The notes below the pieces were generated by a model that was not told the origin of the DNA, ran no database searches, and saw only the letters and a list, made by a program, of their open reading frames with translations. From Owenia fusiformis (taxonomy: Eukaryota; Annelida; Polychaeta; Sabellida; Oweniidae), in assembly GCA_903813345.2 (NCBI GenBank), contig CAIIXF020000004.1, positions 9,866,196 through 9,930,195 on the forward strand: a stretch of DNA of 64,000 nucleotides, given 5' to 3'. Of this stretch, positions 23,213 to 34,595 are shown piece by piece. Numbering within the stretch: position 1 is the stretch's first letter; the number at the start of each line of letters is the position of its first letter. The translations under genes were made by a program, and so were the position numbers.

Positions 23213-24238
23213 TTAGATTCTCTTAACTTGAGTTTTTTCAGTAACTGAATCATCATCGCCATGTTCAGTTGACGCGCTTAATCTTCCCTGACACATCATT
23301 GGTAACATAGCTATATACGCCTTTCTAAATTCCGAACTCAGGAGATAGAGAATGATTGGATTGCAGGCACTGCTCCCAACAACAAAAATGGCTGAAAGTT
23401 TCCCTGCCCAATATGGGATATAAATCCCAAATATGTCATTTATGGGGAAAAGGATCAAAAATGGTGTGTAGCACACAAAATATGACACCATTATCATAAG
23501 TACCACTTTTGTGATATTCATTTCCTTTCGCTTCTTTTTATCATTTTTGCGCAAGTTTGAAGAAGCTGCGTGTTTATTATTTTTCAATGCAGCCGCGATT
23601 TTCCTTTTTGAATTTCGGACCGTCTTAAACACCATGAAGTAACAGAAAATCATAACATTGGTTGGAACGAGAGTAATCAGAACGAGGTCCGTAATCATGA
23701 AATCGAGGCCCTCTAGAAAGTTAGGCAGACAGCAGCCAAACGTTTGGTACATCTTATACGACCCCCAGCCCATAACCGGTAAAAATGCCATGAGGAAAGA
23801 AATACTCCAGATGATCCCAATAAAAATGGCAACACTTTTTCTCGTAAAAACACTCCGGTATTTCATGGGATGGCACACCATAATGTATCTATTAATGGCC
23901 ATCAAGCACATATGTAGCATCGTACATTGGGTGAGGACCATTATAATCACACCATACCAATTGCAAAGGTTAGCACCGAAAATGTTTCTCCCTGCTATAG
24001 CTAACACCAAGTTGAGTGGACTGTTGAGGAGGCCAACACCTAGATCTGTAATCCCTAGGCTGAAGACCAACATGTTTGGGATGCTGTGTAGCGTTTTGTT
24101 GCATTTAATGACGACACACATGAACATATTACCAAATAAACATCCCACTGTGAGTATGGACAATCCTACCACTTGAAGCACTCGGTCTCCCAACCCTTCA
24201 AACATAGGATTTGGGTCTGGTTCCCCAGTTTCATTCAT
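23213..24238 (-). CDS. Class A (rhodopsin-family) G-protein-coupled receptor
   Basis: The 341-residue intronless frame has seven hydrophobic segments and a short N-terminus with an NET glycosylation site at residues 2-4. Class A landmarks are GN in helix 1 (36-37), D65 in helix 2 (LGITDLG), the helix 3 cysteine (C92) with CC in loop 2 (169-170), W144 in helix 4, and a basic third loop (about 208-240) for G-protein coupling. Departures from consensus are NRY (116-118) for DRY, CYTP (256-259) for CWxP, and NPIILY (293-298), where Tyr is one residue late for NPxxY. NRY followed by VCHP resembles melatonin-receptor-like and related orphan receptors, but the ligand cannot be assigned. The ATG at 24238 precedes the first helix by about 20 residues. 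The gene lies between 280-bp inverted repeats. Confidence 0.9.
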   Translation of the reverse strand: MNETGEPDPNPMFEGLGDRVLQVVGLSILTVGCLFGNMFMCVVIKCNKTLHSIPNMLVFSLGITDLGVGLLNSPLNLVLAIAGRNIFGANLCNWYGVIIMVLTQCTMLHMCLMAINRYIMVCHPMKYRSVFTRKSVAIFIGIIWSISFLMAFLPVMGWGSYKMYQTFGCCLPNFLEGLDFMITDLVLITLVPTNVMIFCYFMVFKTVRNSKRKIAAALKNNKHAASSNLRKNDKKKRKEMNITKVVLMIMVSYFVCYTPFLILFPINDIFGIYIPYWAGKLSAIFVVGSSACNPIILYLLSSEFRKAYIAMLPMMCQGRLSASTEHGDDDSVTEKTQVKRI

Positions 24239-24631
24239 AACGTATGTGCTTTATCGATCCAAAGTTTAATATCCTTTTCCAAAGTCTTTGGGTGAACCAA
24301 ATTTCAAAGATCTAATAGCCTATTGTAACGCCTGGCTAATTCATCTAAATGGTAATAAATGTAAAATCTATGAATATGATGAATAAACTAATAAAACACA
24401 ATAACAATATATTCTGATTTCGGAATAAAGCGAGTGGTTCTTTATGAAGTGTTATCCTTTGAAACACCATTTGGGTCTTTGAAACGTAACTTCATCTTAA
24501 TTTGTAGATTTTATTGAAGGAAATAATCCACTATCAAGGAGTTTGGCGTTTCACGAGCGTTCAATATCAAATCCTCGGCGGAAGGCTATAGCCTACTAGG
24601 TAGTCAACTCGATTTGGCTCATCTCACGTCC

Positions 24632-24803
24632 ACGTTGAAACTGAATTGAACGCAGATTGAATCAAGGTTGAAATTCCTCGTCACTTCTTAAATCCTGCGT
24701 CGGATGTTGTCACAGTTACGTTGAAACTGAATTGAAGATTTAATCAAGGTTAGAATTCTTCTTAACCTTAGCGTCACTTCTTCTATCCTGCGTCTGGTAT
24801 TGG
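24632..24803. repeat. Imperfect ~85-bp tandem duplication upstream of the GPCR
   Basis: ACGTTGAAACTGAATTGAA, AATCAAGGTT and CGTCACTTCTT-ATCCTGCGTC occur twice in the same order. It lies 400-560 bp upstream of the receptor start codon and could be promoter DNA, but no core promoter motif is clear. Confidence 0.55.
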
Positions 24804-25340
24804 GAATCCATTGAGAATACAGTCAATTATTCAGTATTGCAATGTCACGATGTAATTCTATTTCTATTTATTTTTGTAAATGTACGTATGAACCAGTCAT
24901 TCTCAAATATACCCACTCTTATGATTGTTGACTGTTTTGATATTTTAATGAGTTTGAAAACGTGTATCTGTTTATTCCGAGACTTGCTTCTTTAACTCTT
25001 CGAAATATAAAGCTAACTATACGATATTCGTGCGTAACAACTGGTGAAATTGTAGGTCGTAAAATAAAATCACATAATCATTGTATATTTCAGCGACATT
25101 TCTATTTTGCCAGATTTATAAACTAACTATAAATTGCATGAGAACTCAAAATGTTAACTCCGTTATTTAGGTATTGACTTGTACTGTATTGTATTGTACT
25201 GTATTTTATTTTCAAATGGGAAATAATGAGGTATCCATCTATCCGTATACCCACCCTAACTACATAACATTTCCATCCAATGAACCTATTTTCGCATTCC
25301 GTTTGTATTTATCTTTCAGTGAGTTTGATTTCCAATACGC

Positions 25341-25620
25341 AAAGGTCTGTTTCAATGTCTTTATATCCGAAATCTGTAATAATCTGTTAATATAAAACGC
25401 GTACATTGATCTGGACCGCTTGATTGTTCTAGTAACACTCTCTGCCTAAATAACTAGATGAATATTGAATTTTTATATTGACTACATAGCACCTGCTAAA
25501 TAAAATGAAGATGAAGGATTTAGCGACATCTATCGAAAGTCTATGGATGTACAGGCCCGCCAGCATTGGCGATCACTTTTCAAAACAGTTCGGGGAAACG
25601 GGTCCACATTTTACTTTTGC
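25341..25620. repeat. Right arm of inverted repeat around the GPCR
   Basis: Inverse partner of 22441-22717 (see that entry). Matching fades within about 10 bp outside each arm. Confidence 0.85.
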
Positions 25621-25681
25621 CAAAAATCACTTGAAAAGTGTTCAGAATGGTGAAAACTGCATGACACATTTTTTAACCAAT

Positions 25682-25859
25682 GGGGGAGGGAGGTTATATA
25701 GAGGTTATTTACTGGTCGGGATTAAATATGGGTTTATTCATTGTGACAATATGATATTTCCCTCTGGCCCTCCTGAGCCTCGGGAAATATCATATTGTCT
25801 CTCGGAATAAAACCCATATTGATCCCTCCTAGTAAATAACCTCTATATACACCCCCACC
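25682..25859. mobile_element. Palindromic MITE
   Basis: The two halves are inverse copies: GGTTATATAGAGGTTATTTACT with CAATATGATATTTCCCTC on the left, and the mirrored GGGAAATATCATATTG and AGTAAATAACCTCTATATA on the right. The whole 178 bp can fold into one long hairpin. No coding capacity. Confidence 0.7.
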
Positions 25860-26147
25860 TTGGACAAATCTAGACGGCCTTTCGTCAAGGTTCACTCGGC
25901 TACCGTCGGTTTGCATTGAACGAAGTATAAAGACTGAGCTGGCGAAGATGAGCCCCTTGAAAGCTAATGAAAATTACCCCTGTCCCGATTACCCACAAAG
26001 ACATTAAAATAAAGCATTAAGACTGATATAAACACAGATGAAAATACAATCTCTAATCTCATGTAAAATGGCACATTTAATTGTTTTCTTTTTGCTTGCT
26101 TCGGCAACTTATTGAAAAATCTTTGTAGAAAATTACTATGATAATAA

Positions 26148-26149
<2 letters not shown>

Positions 26150-26210
<61 letters not shown>
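26150..26210. repeat. (CAA)n microsatellite, about 20 repeats
   Basis: An uninterrupted run of CAA lies between gene B's 3' flank and the GPCR cluster. The poly-valine frame on the opposite strand is meaningless. Confidence 0.95.
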
Positions 26211-26211
<1 letters not shown>

Positions 26212-26577
26212 TGTTTTCTGGTCCGTGAAGTTCATCATTTTACAGCAATGAGCCAGTAATGTACCAGCAGCCCCAGACAAATAACTGGGGCTCATACAAC
26301 CAGACCCTCATAAACCCACCTTATTATGGTCATGGCCAGCAGTGACATGTACCACCTGTAGACTACAATCATGGGGTTGAACATATAAGGTCATCTTATA
26401 TTTTGACGAGCAGGCAAGTCATGTAAATGGTTTCTTAATTGAAACTGAGATTTAACAAGAAGAAATAGGTGTCACAATGTGTTTTTTTGTAAAAAAATGT
26501 GTTTTTTGCAGAATTTTTTTTGAAAATTAAATTTTTTTTTTAGAAATTTTATTTTAGTAAGTACAGTCTGTTTTATG

Positions 26578-27735
26578 GAAACAAAAAATGCGATGTCATA
26601 ATAATAGATGATATGGCATCATGTCATATTTATCGAATCTGACCTACATTTCAATCAGTCGAAATAGTTTTTTTGTAATGTATGTACATAGCATGACGTA
26701 CAATTTGATACCTACGACAACTTGTTATACCGGGTGAGGGGGGGGGTGCAAGTTGATATTTGGCTCATAGGTAGCCTGCACTAAAATAATAGTCAACTCC
26801 CCCTTCTACTCTATGCTTACGTAGTTAATCAGTTAAGGTCTCTTCCGCTCTTGGAAGATATCTCCTTTTCTGAATCATGCTTTTGTTTTGGGATTTTTTT
26901 CCATGCTTCACCAAACATCCATTTACGTATTACGGGCATTAAAACATTACTTCGTTATTTAAATTGAATTTTTCTTTATTTCATATATTAATTGACATGA
27001 ATATTAGAAGGCGTCATTCACTGCTATCTATCATTCTGAAAATAGAAATGGGACATACATTAGATTAAATGTACTACCATTTTTATATGAATATGTAAAT
27101 CCAGAACTGGAATAACTAATTTGATTGGGATGAAGGTCCTTCAATAACTTAGATTTTGGGGGTGGGGGTTGTTCAAAGCCGCTTTGAACAATGGGACATA
27201 GAGAAATGGATCAGAAGCGGAATATTGCTTTTGCATTTTGTCGTTTACTTTGTCAATGCTATGTTGGATCATGGTGAGATGATGGTTGAGACGTTCGATT
27301 TTGTTTCCTTATCATAATTAGATTTTTGAAAGTCAATTAAAAAAAAAACTTTTTGTGTCATGCCTAGCCTAACCTCTATAACTATTGAATTTCCCGCCAC
27401 AATATCCATCCAATCAACGCTCAACGTTATGAGCTTTTTGTTTTCTCGATTTAAACCTACTTATAAGTCGAGTTGCGTCGAAATGCTCTCGGTTTTGGAA
27501 TTTGATTTTTTTTAAAAGCTGTTATTCATGCATTAAGAACATCGCTTTTGTTACGTTGACATAAGTCGTCAAAGTAACATACATTGGTAACATAATGGAG
27601 TTTCGTCAATGTAACAAAAGCGAGGGACTAAATATATCAATTGCAACTTCATTAAAGAAACAAATTTCAAATCGAAGAAACTTATTAAAGCAAGACTATA
27701 TTTTCTTGCTTTGTGCAATTATAATCTGCAACTTG
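26578..27735. repeat. Right arm of inverted duplication (partner 1-1155)
   Basis: It contains intron 3, terminal exon and 3' flank of gene B. Compared with arm A it carries an extra ACTTATAAGTAGGTTTAAA motif near 27452-27470, with an inverse copy near 27734-27754, so a small insertion occurred after or during divergence. Confidence 0.8.
26975..27035 (-). other. Terminal exon and poly(A) signal of gene B
   Basis: On the minus strand CTATTTTCAG precedes AATGATAGATAGCAGTGAATG at 27035. The first A completes the TAA stop begun by TA at the end of exon 3. AATAAA lies at 26980-26975. The exon matches position 715 onward and resembles 42811 onward. Confidence 0.75.
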
Positions 27736-27865
27736 ACTTATAAGTAGGTTTAAACGGAGAAAACAAAAAACTCGTTACCAGGAAATTCATCCATTTTGTT
27801 ACATTGACGTTCCGTCAAAGTAACGAGTAGTGGAACAGTGATAAGGCAACACTTATAATACTTAC

Positions 27866-30800
27866 TATAAAACTGGTTCACAACAAGTATAAGCCTCAGT
27901 GTAGTTTTCGTCACAGCAGTCCCCAATAACCAAGATTCCTGAAAATTGGAAAACCATTCGTACAAAGCCTAATGCATATACTGGAGGGATTTCATAAATA
28001 TTTATTTGGTTTAATTGTCTTTTCGTTCCCGTATTATGTATTTCAAATATATGTACCTGGTTCCTGGCCCTCTGCGCATGGGTTGTTATCACCTAATGGG
28101 TCTGGGTCAGCTACACATGAACCGCCAAGTTCCCTGCAGGATGCAGGGGTCTCCCCAGGACAAATATCTTCAGTGTCGTCTGGGTTGCAAGTGCAAGGCT
28201 CGTCTTGGGCTAAACATAATAATAAAGAGTATATGTTAACCACAATCTGTGTCTTAGCTGGCTGTACGAACCTTTGACTATCATAGATGATATTGCAGTT
28301 TTGATACAAGTTGTTAATTCTGGATGTCACGTGGTGATTTCCGATGGTTCGAATGTAAAAAAGCGGCTTCTAAGTAGAACTAATGCTGTGCAGTGAATCG
28401 TGTCTTTCGATTTTATACATAAAAGAGTTACAGGCTAACCCAATAAGATATAAAATAGGTACCCTGCGTGCAGTCTAGTTATAAACTACGAAGACGAAAC
28501 TCTCTTTTGAGAAGTTGAACGAAAGTATAGGGTATAAAATGGGCTAACTATCAATGAAAACTTAAAAACGTTCCCTATAGGATTTGAAATAGATCACGTA
28601 ACAACTCACGAAATTGTTTCGGCATATTATTCAGTTATTACTGTTTAAAATCAAGAAAAGGCTAAGTGTTTCTAATACATATCAAATGCAATGCTCATGT
28701 GATCTTTTTGGAGATAAACAGTTCAACAGCTAAAAACTACTGCTTGTATACAAAACTAATTAATGTTATTGCATATCAAAATAATAATAAATATTGAAAC
28801 AGTAAGAAATGTGTTGGGCTTAAAATGAGCGGATGCTTTATTATACTAAGTAAACGTAAAATAACAAGAACATAAACACTTTTATAAAAACCGCCCTTTA
28901 AACGTTTGTACAATATATATCGAATGAATTAATGAAGTACATGTACAGGGTGGGTGGGCGTGGAAAAATGTTGTTCACTATGCCCCGCCTCTGACGGCTA
29001 TTTCAAAAACTAGCAATATGTATGATGCGACATCTATCTCAAACATTACATTACATTAAAGTCAATTTGCAAGCAAATAACCATTAATGTTATTGCATAT
29101 CAAAATAATAACAAATATTGAAACAGTAAGAAATGTGTTGGGCTTAAAATGAGCGGATGCTTTATTATACTAAGTAAACGTAAAATAACAAGAACATAAA
29201 CACTTTTATAAAAACCGCCCAAAGATCGCCCAACAATTACTTACATCCATAACATATCATTTCAGAGTTATCACATATCAATAATATTATACCCTTTAAT
29301 ATCAACATTCAGTTAATTTAGCTGATAACTTGCTCAAGTAGTCGACTGACGTACGCACATAACGTTGATAACATTGGCTAGACCACCTCCCCATGGCTTT
29401 TATCTCCCAGTCTTTCAGACCAACGTTGCCACCTGAAGTTGCTCCGCCAATTCTAAACGAATGGCCCGAGTACTTACTCGAGTCATACCCTAACATAGCC
29501 ATGGATATTTTCACGTGATCTATGAAACAAGATCTGTTTAATGAACACCCATTAGTGAGCACAAACAAAGATTCATTATTATCACTTCTATGTTCTAAGT
29601 ATTTTTCTGTCAAACAAACTGCGCAAAGCTGTTTTTGTGTACATCCTATCACTACATCTGAACCTTTACCTATTGAATCAGTTTTTGAGATACTCAGTTT
29701 AACTATCATATGTTTGTCAACTTTAGCTTCTGCCTTTATTATTGTAACATCACTGTTTTTGAGATTCAGAAGTTCTGAGCAACGAAGTAAACCGAAGAAT
29801 GCTATCGACATGGCTGAGCAGAACATTAATTGATCCACGTTGACAAAATTGTGAGCTTGTACCACTTTACATAAAATATCTGCTGTTATAGCTGATTTTT
29901 GATTGGTATTATCCTGTTCCATCAATACTGCCTTTAATGCACGTTTGATTCTAAAAGAGTGATTAATGTTCAGGTCAAAACCATGTTCTATGTGAAGGGA
30001 ACGCACAGCGTATAAGTAGTTAAGAATTGTACCATGTCGTAAACCTTTTTCGTAGCAAAACGTAACAAAAAGTAGTAGTGTTTCATCTTCAGTTGGGAGG
30101 TAATTTAAACCAAACTTATTGCAAAATTCCATAAACGCTTTTTGGCCTGACGAGTATGTCTTAACTGTGTTTGGACGTAAACCCTTCCTAACCAGTATTT
30201 CTGACTTAATGGTCAATTCTTCCAAAGAACCTATTAAAATAAAGAAAATATGTACACATTATGATAATAGATTGATGGTTTTCAATAAATACATAGTTGC
30301 GGCATATATACTGTTTAATTATTATGATCACTTCTACTTGTAAGGTTACCTCGTAAATCACATTTTAAGAAATACAAATAACTTCAATGAATCAATGAAA
30401 CATATATACAATTATATCCACGGTAGGCTTCATCACTTTCATTTACAGTTCTAATGATTAATACAAATGCTCTTAATAAAATAGCCGCAATGTGGCAGGC
30501 TCACACTGAACAGCTGCTGATGGATTCACTAAACTGTAAAACCTGTCCATTTGGTTCCGACTAAGTGAATCGGAAATTGAATTGGAACAACCTGGAACAT
30601 GTTCGCATCTACACTCGCATTGGTTAATTGCGCAATAGAAAAATAGTGCTCGCACGAGGGCCATTATATGTTTGTCTCTGCTAGTCCCCTTATTGATTAC
30701 GTGCACTATCGCCATGTTATCGCAACGCAGCGTTATTCGTTTTTGAGTTAATTGTGCGCCCCACGTTGCGATTGCAACAACGATCGCGTAGAGTTCTTTC

Positions 30801-31316
30801 CATGCTATCGCTCGTTGCATCTCCGACTGGCTGAAGTTTCCCTTGATCCACTGTCCATTGTAATATGCGCCATATTTCGTATTGGAAGCATCTGTAAACA
30901 ATTCCAGTTTCTCTCTCGCGGACCAATGGTCCTCGTAGAATAGTGATTTTCCATTCCACTATTCCACTATTCCACTATGTTCACTATGCCCCGCCTCTGA
31001 CGGCTATTTCAAAAACTAGCAATATGTATGATGCGACATCTATCTCAAACATTACATTACATTAAAGTCAATTTGCAAGCAAATAACCATTAAAATTTCC
31101 ATAATTAAAACTAGCACATAAACGAGAAAAAATCACTTAAGACAACCCTCTTCAAAATTAATACCCAACCTGAAAACGAGTTTTACTACAGATGATTCAC
31201 AAACAGGTTGCTTAAAAGAGTGAAATAATTTTCGACTTAATTATGACCATCTTCAATTGATCGTACTAACCATAGACTGCCAGTGCGAAAAGTGCGAGAA
31301 TGATGAAAGTCCTCAT
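27866..31316 (-). CDS. Secreted cysteine-rich peptide precursor, paralogue B (90 aa, coding exons 1-3)
   Basis: Coding exons on the minus strand are 31316-31271, 28209-28057 and 27938-27866. A fourth exon begins at 27035 and supplies only the last base of the stop plus 3' UTR, with AATAAA at 26980-26975. All junctions are GT-AG. The product has a 16-residue signal peptide (MRTFIILALFALAVYA). The mature acidic peptide is about 74 residues with ten cysteines, spaced CTC, IC, SC, SC, PC, CC, CC and ending YTEAYTCCEP. Gene C has the same phases, cysteines and promoter. Intron 1 is about 3.1 kb because of a Ngaro-like insertion (28759-31093). I do not recognise the family. It is presumably exported, and an effector, defence or structural role is open. 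Confidence 0.85.
29302..30240 (-). pseudogene. Tyrosine recombinase of the Ngaro-like element
   Basis: The frame of about 310 codons opens with an N-terminal SAM-like core-binding region (LRPNTVKTYSSGQKAF). Catalytic residues are Arg in GLLRCSELL, Lys in LSISKTDS, His-x-x-Arg in SGHSFRIGG, and a C-terminal Trp/Tyr pair in MGRWSSQCYQRYVR. The enzyme would integrate the circular cDNA. The frame is uninterrupted to TAA near 29302. There is no credible ATG, and a TTTTAATAG acceptor-like site precedes the frame near 30240, so an intron may join it to the RNase H region. With the rest of pol missing the element cannot be autonomous. The domain itself looks intact. Confidence 0.8.
30473..30962 (-). 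pseudogene. RNase H domain of the Ngaro-like element
   Basis: The frame begins in the truncated pol near 30962 (WNGKSLFYEDHW), then LFTDASNTKYGAY (first catalytic Asp), AWKELYAI (Glu), TLRCDNMAIVHVINKG (Asp) and SDSLSR (last Asp). This is the RNase H that follows reverse transcriptase in DIRS/Ngaro-type elements and degrades RNA in hybrids. The reverse transcriptase core that should precede it is deleted. Confidence 0.8.
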
Positions 31317-31372
31317 GTTGAAGTTGATGTCGACTCGTCAGGTTGTAAGTGAAGAGAAGAAATTGGCATCCA

Positions 31373-31380
31373 CTTTTATA
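31373..31380 (-). promoter_or_regulatory. TATA box of gene B
   Basis: TATAAAAG on the minus strand lies 64 bp upstream of the ATG at 31316, at the same distance as in gene C. A conserved block containing GCCGAGCCTTTGTCG lies about 25-50 bp further upstream in both genes, in DNA otherwise diverged. Confidence 0.75.
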
Positions 31381-31449
31381 GGAATGTGATTATCACCGAC
31401 AAAGGCTCGGCTGACAAGGCTGTAACGATAACACTCCTCGCGAAAATGA

Positions 31450-33200
31450 AGTCTCAAAAGTTGTTTTTTTTCAATACATTGAAACTCATTTCCTACAGCG
31501 GTGGTTAATCAAACGTTTTCATAAAACATAAAATTTTCTTAAAATGGCTGTTTTAAAAATCGCAATCATTAATACTCAGGGGAAATGAGGGTTGATGTTG
31601 AAGAAATCAAAGAAACAGTTCGGTCGAAAAATTATTCCAGAACTTTTGAGACATTCCTTACAGTACAACTGTTTTTTCACATGAGTTCTCTTGAAAAATA
31701 GATCATATTTTTAACCATTTATTACCACAAAGTTGTTTTTTACAAAAGACAAACAGTTTTGCTTATATCTCAATCGAGGATTAAAAATCAAAATAACGGT
31801 ACAGTTTTCTATAAACTAGATTTCTTACTCATTGGGACAATTTCATGTCTACAAACTATTAATTGACTAACAAGGGAATTTTTTCTGAGTTAAGCAGTAT
31901 GGGAATTGACATATGCTTGACTCTAACTTTTTGGGGTTAGGTCTACATCGCAACATACATTTATCTAAACATTTGAGGATTGTTAAACCATGCAACCAAA
32001 CGAGTAGAATAAAACCAACAACTATTGTTGTTATATATAAATAAAGTGTACTAAAAAAGTACACAAAAATGTTGAGTAATATTTAAATTTTGGGATAGAT
32101 CAGTACTCACTTTTTTTATCACCTTTTTGGGCGAATTTCAGTATTTTACAAGAACCAAATATAAAATATGGTGACAGCTATAATTATCAAAATTCTTACT
32201 GAATGCTATTTTATACCATGGTCAGAGCAGTATCAGGTTTATAACACCTAGTGATAAATTAATACATATTTGGGATAGCCACTTTCACTTGATATTTCAT
32301 CTTTGCCTTGTTAAATGTATTACTTCAAATTTGATTCAAAAAAAATAAATATTTGGGATAGGGATGAGGGACGACTAAATTCTTAATTAGCGATCTAAAA
32401 GATTTGAACTAATATCCTGATTCAAATTCTGAATCTCCATATTCCCCATATCAAATCCCTCTTGAGCCCGTTTTTGTACCAGTCGAAGTAACGAACGTTA
32501 GTAAGTCAATTGTACAAAAAACGGGCTCGTGGTGAACAACTTCTTTACCATGCCCCCCCCCCCCTGGATGGGCCCAGAAAATTATTTGGGGCCCAAAACA
32601 TTTTTAGGGCCTAAATAAGTGGTCCTCTTTGGGCATTACTTGGCCTTTTTTGTTTTTTTTAGGCCAAACTATCAAAAATGGGTCTTCAAGTTTCTATTAC
32701 GCGGTATATGGCATAGATACATACCCCCCCCCCCACCCCCTCTTCTGGATCCGCCAGTGATACCTGATGAAGTTTCAGGAACAGTTTCATATTAACCAGG
32801 AATATATTCCATTCGGGTGAATATATTTCATATGTCCCGCTTTAACGAGGGTTCAGGATATAGAAATCAAATATGCCTCTCAAGCCGTTCTCCGGGACAT
32901 ACGATGTCTGTATCGCGCCCCGGGAATTTACGTCATAACTATTTAAGCACTGAACTAAAAGAAATACAATTAATTAATGATCGCTGACGAACGGAGTAAA
33001 CAAAATTAAATAATGCGGATGAATTCTGAGTAAACACAGAAAACAAACACATCTCAAAGAAAACTCGATTGGATGTTCAAGTTCTGAAGGAGTACTATTG
33101 GTCAAAAAGGGGAAACTCGACCTATTGACGACCTGCTTATTATTCCAATACAACAGTTATGCACGGTCGGTTTTCATACAGGAAATATAGTTTGGGATAT
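31450..33200. other. Upstream intergenic DNA between divergent genes B and C, no gene seen
   Basis: AT-rich, no convincing exon on either strand. It holds a hairpin at about 32463-32528 (GAGCCCGTTTTTGTAC and its complement), and C runs at about 32552 and 32724. Confidence 0.5.
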
Positions 33201-33206
33201 AACATA

Positions 33207-34595
33207 CAGGGTGTCAAATAAGTCCCGTCCCCCTTGCTACAGCTAAAAGCTCAACAGACGGTACCTAGTGTGATATACCATTAGAAAGATCATCCAAAGT
33301 TATGTTAATTCAACAACTCTCAAGTATTTTGGATGAAATTTACCTATATTCTTATGATGTATTTTATAGTTAATGTGCCATCCTTTAAGTAGCTTTTTTG
33401 CGTCAAAATGACAAGGATATGACCCCAGAAATACGTCAAAAAGTTAATCTTTTTCGCATTCCACTTGTTACAAAAACGTTTTCACCACTTTCCTTGCACC
33501 TCTATTTTCTACACATCTAACCCTATCCAGAAATTGGTTAAATTCATCGCCATAAACAAATTTAGTCATCTTTTGGCCCCTTGACCTTTCTTATACTCGA
33601 TTCTTAAAATCCTGCCAAATTGCCATGTTTCTACACATATGGTCACCTCAATTGATACAATGTAAAAAGGATCTTGTACACCTGCCATTATGATCTCCCC
33701 ATGAACAAAATGAATCAATTTTAGGTGTTAAATAAAGAATACAATGTTACATAATACTTTGGAAAATATTTAAGCGTTTGGCCCCACATGGGCTGAGGTT
33801 GGGGTCATTAAGTTCAGCAAGGGTGTATTGACTTGACATTGGATGTGTTCTATTGACTTAACATGTGGATACCATCAGATTCCAATGGAGGCCATTGGTT
33901 TCTATTGATTTTCACAAAAATACCTAAAATACACTATGACCTGAATCGATTGCAAATTAAATAATTTCACAATATGACACAAATGGTATTTCAGATCAGA
34001 TGTGCAAATATAAAGTTTGCAATCGATTCAGGTCATACTTCAAATTAAAAGATTATTCATTTTTTTCATCATTTTTTCCTACAAAATGGCTATAGAAAAA
34101 TGCTTCAAAAGCAACTTTTACACTTATGAAATCCCATACAACTTTGTAAATCCAAAGATTATACTGTTATGATTCATTAATTAATAACATATTTTGATAA
34201 GATGTAGGGATGTGTAGGATGCAAATGGATTTTGACAGACACAAAAAGACTTCCTGGTTTGGCATCTCTACCCCTGTACACTTTATGATTGAATATTGCC
34301 CTAAAAAGTGGCCCATTCATCAATACAGTGCTGAATATAGGTCAACAAGATACTAGTGTACATATAAATGTAATAATAAGCAGTATATTTATTTTGAAAA
34401 ATCAGATGAATTTATTTTTGTTCATGGGGAGATCATAATGGCAGGTGTACAAGATCCTTTGTGAGATTGATTGACATGTGTCAGATATATGCCAATCAAC
34501 GTAACTTTGGAAGACCTTTCCAATGATATGTCACATTTGGTACCAAATATCTTGGTTTTGGCTGTAGAGGGGGACGGGACTTATTTGACACCCTG
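33207..34595. mobile_element. TA-flanked inverted-repeat DNA transposon, non-coding
   Basis: Both ends read CAGGGTGTCAAATAAGTCCC inward and each is flanked by TA (33205-33206 and 34596-34597). Inverted matching continues through TTGGAAGACC/AGATCATCCAAAG-type sequence. Inner pairs include CCTGCCATTATGATCTCCCC near 33682 against its complement near 34430, and CCTGAATCGATTGCAA near 33940 against TTGCAATCGATTCAGG near 34018. Length is 1389 bp. TA flanks suggest the Tc1/mariner superfamily. No transposase. Confidence 0.75.

Larger units (their letters stand above)
28759..31093 (-). mobile_element. Ngaro-like tyrosine-recombinase retrotransposon with split direct repeats, internally deleted
   Basis: Read on the minus strand the order is A1 (31093-30978), RNase H, tyrosine recombinase, B1 (29220-29083), A2 (29087-28972), then B2 (28896-28759). 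The A copies (116 bp) are essentially identical, as are the B copies (138 bp), and B1 abuts A2. A1-ORFs-B1-A2-B2 is the split-direct-repeat layout known for Ngaro/PAT-type elements, which integrate through a circle without target duplication. TTAAT occurs at the left end, at the B1/A2 join and at the right end. Gag and most of the reverse transcriptase are missing. A1 jumps to RNase H through a small repeat of ATAGTGGAAT. It sits in intron 1 of gene B, in the same orientation as the gene. Confidence 0.85.

Noticed and set aside
26077-26295. Poly-valine frame
   Set aside because: Reverse-strand reading of the CAA microsatellite.
27972-28277. Plus-strand frames over 27972-28277, and similar ones at 40018-40233
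   Set aside because: Antisense to exon 2 of genes B and C, whose sense frames have signal-peptide context, splice sites and matching cysteines.
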